From positions 1 through 62,514 of the forward strand of contig LNDN01000040.1 in the NCBI GenBank assembly GCA_001464065.1: DNA of 62,514 nt, read 5' to 3'. Position 1 is the stretch's first letter. Each line of letters starts with the position of its first letter. The position numbers were made by a program, and so were the translations under genes. Origin of the DNA: Acidobacteria bacterium Ga0077522 (lineage in GTDB: Bacteria; Acidobacteriota; Vicinamibacteria; Vicinamibacterales; Vicinamibacteraceae). Shown piece after piece: positions 59,515 to 62,514 of the stretch. The notes under the pieces are model-generated. The model had not been told where the DNA came from. It was given only the letters and a program-made list of their open reading frames with translations, and made no database searches.

Positions 59515-60849
59515 ATGACCACGAGCATCTGGGCCGTTCTCGCCCTCGCCTTCCTCCCGACTCTGGCGGCGGCACAGCCACCAGAGGGCGACGACATCAA
59601 TCGGCGGAGCGGCTACACCTACACGCCGACGCCGGAGAACCTCGCCGCGCGCGAGTGGTTCCAGGATGCGCGCTTCGGGCTGTTCATCCACTGGGGCGTC
59701 TACAGCGTGCTCGGCGACGGCGAGTGGGTGATGCACAACCAGAGCATCCCGGCGTCGACCTACGAGAAGCTGCCGGCGTTCTTCAACCCGATCGGCTATG
59801 ACGCGGCCGAGTGGGTGCGCATCGCCAAGGCCGCCGGCATGCGCTACATCACGATCACCAGCAAACACCATGACGGCTTCGCGATGTTCGACTCGAAGGT
59901 CTCCGACTACGACATCGTCGACCGGACGCCGTACGGCAAGGACGTCATCAAGGCGTTGGTCGAGGAGGCGCGCAAGGAGGGCATCACGGTCTTCTTCTAC
60001 CACTCGCAACTGGACTGGCGTCATCCCGACTACTTCCCGCGCGGGCGGACGGGACGCGCGTCGGAGCGGCCAGAGTCAGGGGACTTCGACGCCTACCTTC
60101 GCTACATGGACACCCAGCTGACCGAGCTGCTGACCAACTACGGGCCGATCGGCGGCATCTGGTTCGACGGCCAGTGGGACAAGCCTGGCGAGGACTGGCA
60201 GCTGGCCCGGACGTACCAGCTGATTCACCGCCTGCAGCCGGCGGCGTTGGTCGGCAGCAATCATCACCAGCTGCCGTTCCCCGGCGAGGACTTCCAGATG
60301 TTCGAGAAGGACCTGCCGGGGGCGAACACCGCCGGGTTCAACACCACCGCGATTGGCGCGCTGCCCCGAGAGACCTGCGAGACGATCAACGGCGCCTGGG
60401 GCTTCAACCTGCAGGACCGTCGGCACAAGAGCACGAGGGAACTCGTGCAGTACCTGGTGCGCGCGGCCGGCGCCGACGCCAACTTCCTGCTCAACGTCGG
60501 CCCGATGCCCGACGGCCGCATCCAGCCCGAGCACGCTGAGCGCCTGCGGCAGATGGGGCAGTGGCTGCAGGTGCATGGCCCCTCGATCTACGGCACTCGT
60601 CAGGGGCCGATGGCGCCGCGATCGTGGGGCGTCACGACGAAGAAGGGAAACACGGTCTACGTGCACGTCCTCGAGTGGCAGGATGCCGCGCTGGCCCTGC
60701 CGTCACTCGGCGCCACGCCGAAGGCCGCCCGCTACCTGAAGTCGGGTGCGGCCGTGCCCTACCGCGTGCAACCTGACGGCACGCTGCTGCTGACGCTGGA
60801 CCCGCAGGCCCGCGACGAGTACGACACCGTGATTGCGTTCGAGATGTGA
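59515..60849 (+). CDS. Alpha-L-fucosidase (GH29)
   Basis: 444 residues with a signal peptide (1-20, ILALAFLP-type, WAVLALAFLPTLAAAQP). GH29 markers: RFGLFIHWGVYSVLGDGEWV, YITITSKHHDGFAMFDSKVS, and the nucleophile aspartate in GGIWFDGQWDK. LLNVGPMPDGRIQPEHAERL closes the barrel and a C-terminal beta domain follows. It removes terminal L-fucose from glycans, matching the polysaccharide-use theme. The ATG at 59515 lies four bases after the peptidase stop; a REP-type repeat lies immediately downstream. Confidence 0.94.
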   Translation: MTTSIWAVLALAFLPTLAAAQPPEGDDINRRSGYTYTPTPENLAAREWFQDARFGLFIHWGVYSVLGDGEWVMHNQSIPASTYEKLPAFFNPIGYDAAEWVRIAKAAGMRYITITSKHHDGFAMFDSKVSDYDIVDRTPYGKDVIKALVEEARKEGITVFFYHSQLDWRHPDYFPRGRTGRASERPESGDFDAYLRYMDTQLTELLTNYGPIGGIWFDGQWDKPGEDWQLARTYQLIHRLQPAALVGSNHHQLPFPGEDFQMFEKDLPGANTAGFNTTAIGALPRETCETINGAWGFNLQDRRHKSTRELVQYLVRAAGADANFLLNVGPMPDGRIQPEHAERLRQMGQWLQVHGPSIYGTRQGPMAPRSWGVTTKKGNTVYVHVLEWQDAALALPSLGATPKAARYLKSGAAVPYRVQPDGTLLLTLDPQARDEYDTVIAFEM

Positions 60850-60851
60850 TG

Positions 60852-60928
60852 GGGTAGGGCCCGCTCTCCGAGCGGGCCGTCACCGTCGACCTGGCGCAGA
60901 CGGCCGGCTCGGAGAGCCGGCCCTACCC
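60852..60928. repeat. REP/BIME-like double palindrome
   Basis: Two 30-base arms (60852-60881 and 60899-60928) are inverted copies matching at 28 of 30. Each arm is itself a hairpin, GGCCCGCTC/GAGCGGGCC and GGCCGGCTC/GAGCCGGCC; the two differences are compensatory, preserving pairing in each hairpin. The first stem is the same as at 43058-43078. It separates convergent fucosidase and cytochrome genes. Confidence 0.75.
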
Positions 60929-60949
60929 ATGGTCATGCGGACGCGCGCA

Positions 60950-61342
60950 TCATTTCAGCTTGGGGTCGAAGCTGCGGACCTTGCGGGCCAGGGCGGCAAT
61001 CTCGCCCTCGCTGAACGACGTCTTGAAGGGCATCATCGCCGTGCCCTGGACCCCGTTCGAGATGGTGGACATCACGTCCTTGACGGTGGAGCCGTGACGC
61101 CATTCGCCATCCGAGAAGTTCATGTTCGGGATGGGCGAGTTGCCGTCCATCGTGTGGCAGACGGCGCACTTGGTCTTGTAGATCTCTTCGGCCGACTCGA
61201 TTTCGGCCGCCGTCGGCACCGGGCCGGCGGCCTTGGCCGCGGCTTTCTTCTTCCCTGCCTGCGCCATCAGCAGCGAACTGCCCGTCCCCACCATCATCAC
61301 CAGCGCGAGACACGCGGTGCCTACCGTCCGTGCATTCAGCAT
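60950..61342 (-). CDS. Secreted monohaem cytochrome c
   Basis: 130 residues with a signal peptide (LNARTVGTACLALVMMVGTG, cleaved near LMAQAG) and a Lys/Ala-rich linker. The haem site is KTKCAVCHTMDG (CxxCH) and the distal Met is probably in GTAMMPFKTSFSEGE. It could accept electrons from periplasmic dehydrogenases such as the GMC enzymes, but it is 12 kb away, so this is only inference. Start at 61342; a longer in-frame start lies at 61387. It is downstream of the DUF6807 gene. Confidence 0.92.
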   Translation of the reverse strand: MLNARTVGTACLALVMMVGTGSSLLMAQAGKKKAAAKAAGPVPTAAEIESAEEIYKTKCAVCHTMDGNSPIPNMNFSDGEWRHGSTVKDVMSTISNGVQGTAMMPFKTSFSEGEIAALARKVRSFDPKLK

Positions 61343-61430
61343 CGTTCTTGCGTCCTCGAAGTTCGCAGGCTCGTGGCCAGCCTTCACAGCGTACAGGCGC
61401 CCCGACTGTAGGACAAGTCCGACACTGATG

Positions 61431-61455
61431 GCGGCCCGTCCTGTCAGCGGGCCGC
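61431..61455 (-). terminator. GCGGCCC/GGGCCGC hairpin after the DUF6807 gene
   Basis: A 7-base stem with an 11-base loop lies 16 bases downstream of the DUF6807 stop on the minus strand, before the cytochrome c start. No T-tract follows, so its strength as a terminator is doubtful. Confidence 0.4.
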
Positions 61456-61470
61456 CTCCGGGAAGCGTCG

Positions 61471-62514
61471 CTATTTACCAGACGCTGCGGACCCGCCACT
61501 GGTTGACGCCCAGGCGGCGGCATACGTCTCCATCTCGGCGGCTGTGGGGGTGGCGTCGAGGACCAGGATCCGGTAGCGGAAGGTCGCGGGCGTGCCTTCG
61601 GTGATCGAGAAATTCAGCGTGTCCTTGTTGTTGCTGAGCGCCGCCTGACCGAGCGGGTTGGCCGCGAACAGCCCGTACCCCCGGGCGTGCCAGTAGGTCG
61701 GGTAGCCGGGGTTGCCGGGCGCATCGAGCATGGCCACCGTCACGGGCTTGCCGCTGACGGTGCCGCTCAGCTTCGTCCAGGCGCCCCGGGTGCCCCAGAC
61801 GTCCTTGCCGACCTTGCCTTCGCTGCTCAGGTACTGCCCGGTGACGCCGCTCATGTCCATGTTGGCCATCTTGGTCACGCGGCCGGCGGCGTCCTTGAAC
61901 TCGCCGCCCTTCTCGGCGGGATCCTCGAGCGCGCGGATGACGCGCAGGCCGAGCGCGCCTTCCTTGTTGTCGGGCAGCTTGACGGTCCCGGTGCCTTTGG
62001 CCGCCGCCAGCGACGTGACGCGGTCGATCATCCGCACACCGCCAACTGCCGCACGAAACGTGAAGGTGGTGGTCTCGTGCAGGCGCGTCTTGCCGTCACC
62101 CGAGACCCAGTCGGCCTTCACCGTCAGGACGGCGTGGTCGCCCTTGCTCTCGGCCGACACCACCTCACGATGTTCGACCGATCCCATCTTCACCTTCTGA
62201 TCGGGCTTGATGGCGTCGGAGTTGTTCCAGAAGTCGAAGCCGTCGACGTCGCCGTAGTTGAACCAGAGCCCGACGTGATGCGGGTGGTCCTGTCGCTCGT
62301 TGCCGAGCGGCGGAAAGCCGCGGGTGATCACCGTCCCGGCGGCGGTGCGGATCGGGTACAGCACCGGCTTCTCGAGCGAGTCCGGCCAGATGTAGGCGGT
62401 GAAGGGCTTGCCGTCGACGGTGACTTCGACCTTCTTCTCGGCCGGCATGCTCTTGATGGCGACCTTGGGGGCTTGGGCCGTCACGGCGACGCCTCCGATG
62501 GCGATGGCGGCCGC
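61471..62514 (-). CDS. PmoA-like family protein (DUF6807), partial
   Basis: At least 347 residues, cut by the right edge. The visible N-terminus AAIAIGGVAVTAQAPKVAIK is the end of a signal peptide, so only the start of the signal is missing. Family features include YIWPDSLEKPVLYPIRTAAG, FPPLGNERQDHPHHVGLWFN and NPGYPTYWHARGYGLFAANP. The histidines in ERQDHPHHVGLW are conserved and may bind a metal, but the family, despite its name, has no proven methane-oxidation role and is frequent in saccharolytic bacteria. Downstream is the cytochrome c gene. Confidence 0.88.
   Translation of the reverse strand, partial: AAAIAIGGVAVTAQAPKVAIKSMPAEKKVEVTVDGKPFTAYIWPDSLEKPVLYPIRTAAGTVITRGFPPLGNERQDHPHHVGLWFNYGDVDGFDFWNNSDAIKPDQKVKMGSVEHREVVSAESKGDHAVLTVKADWVSGDGKTRLHETTTFTFRAAVGGVRMIDRVTSLAAAKGTGTVKLPDNKEGALGLRVIRALEDPAEKGGEFKDAAGRVTKMANMDMSGVTGQYLSSEGKVGKDVWGTRGAWTKLSGTVSGKPVTVAMLDAPGNPGYPTYWHARGYGLFAANPLGQAALSNNKDTLNFSITEGTPATFRYRILVLDATPTAAEMETYAAAWASTSGGSAASGK

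Noticed and set aside
1-62514. CRISPR arrays, insertion-sequence transposases, integrases, phage genes
   Set aside because: No regularly spaced direct repeats and no transposase, integrase or phage structural genes were recognised; the repeats found are short intergenic palindromes.

Overview
The window is about 62.5 kb of very GC-rich, gene-dense bacterial DNA. Lipid A genes (lpxD, lpxB), TolC- and HlyD-type proteins and several secreted proteins indicate a Gram-negative (diderm) cell. The mix of sugar and uronate catabolism, Tat-type secreted GMC dehydrogenases with a gluconate-dehydrogenase subunit 3 partner, a PmoA-like (DUF6807) protein and a mitochondrial K+/H+ exchange-related protein resembles Acidobacteriota, perhaps class Vicinamibacteria. 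That placement is an impression from gene content; no 16S rRNA gene is present.

Layout. 1-6710 (minus strand): tRNA-Val, then thrS-infC-rpmI-rplT-pheS-pheT, the classic translation operon; pheT runs off the left edge and carries an apparent one-base frameshift. 6776-16027: an EnvC-like/S41-like pair, ruvX-mltG on the plus strand, then a tightly overlapped minus-strand run ymdB-xseA-xseB-ispA-tlyA-nadK. 16034-17164: two divergent small heat-shock proteins with back-to-back promoters. 17254-24868: a six-gene export operon (NHLP/Os1348-like small protein, TolC, HlyD, two ABC ATPases, ABC-2 permease) joined by five consecutive ATGA overlaps, preceded by a sigma-54 type promoter and a sigma-54 activator gene. 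24943-36957: gatCA, membrane and secreted proteins, lpxD, an M16 peptidase pair (one active, one degenerate), lpxB, and a secreted matrixin-like protease module. 37112-49763: xylose use (xylB, a glutathione peroxidase, xylA), an esterase, and oxidoreductases including a subunit 3 plus two GMC dehydrogenases. 50123-56273: a FadR-type regulator, then SDR, hexuronate-type MFS transporter, eda, kdgK and manD. 56522-62514: a TIM-barrel isomerase-like protein, oligopeptidase B, alpha-L-fucosidase, cytochrome c and a DUF6807 protein cut by the right edge.

How the genes work together. The 50-56 kb cluster forms a D-mannonate to KDG to KDPG to pyruvate plus glyceraldehyde-3-phosphate route with its own transporter and regulator; with xylAB, the esterase and the fucosidase it suggests growth on plant or algal polysaccharide. 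The most unusual unit is at 17-25 kb: a sigma-54 activator, candidate enhancer-like palindromes, a -24/-12 promoter and a small NHLP-like protein translationally coupled to a complete trans-envelope export system. Two families of palindromic intergenic repeats are also present.
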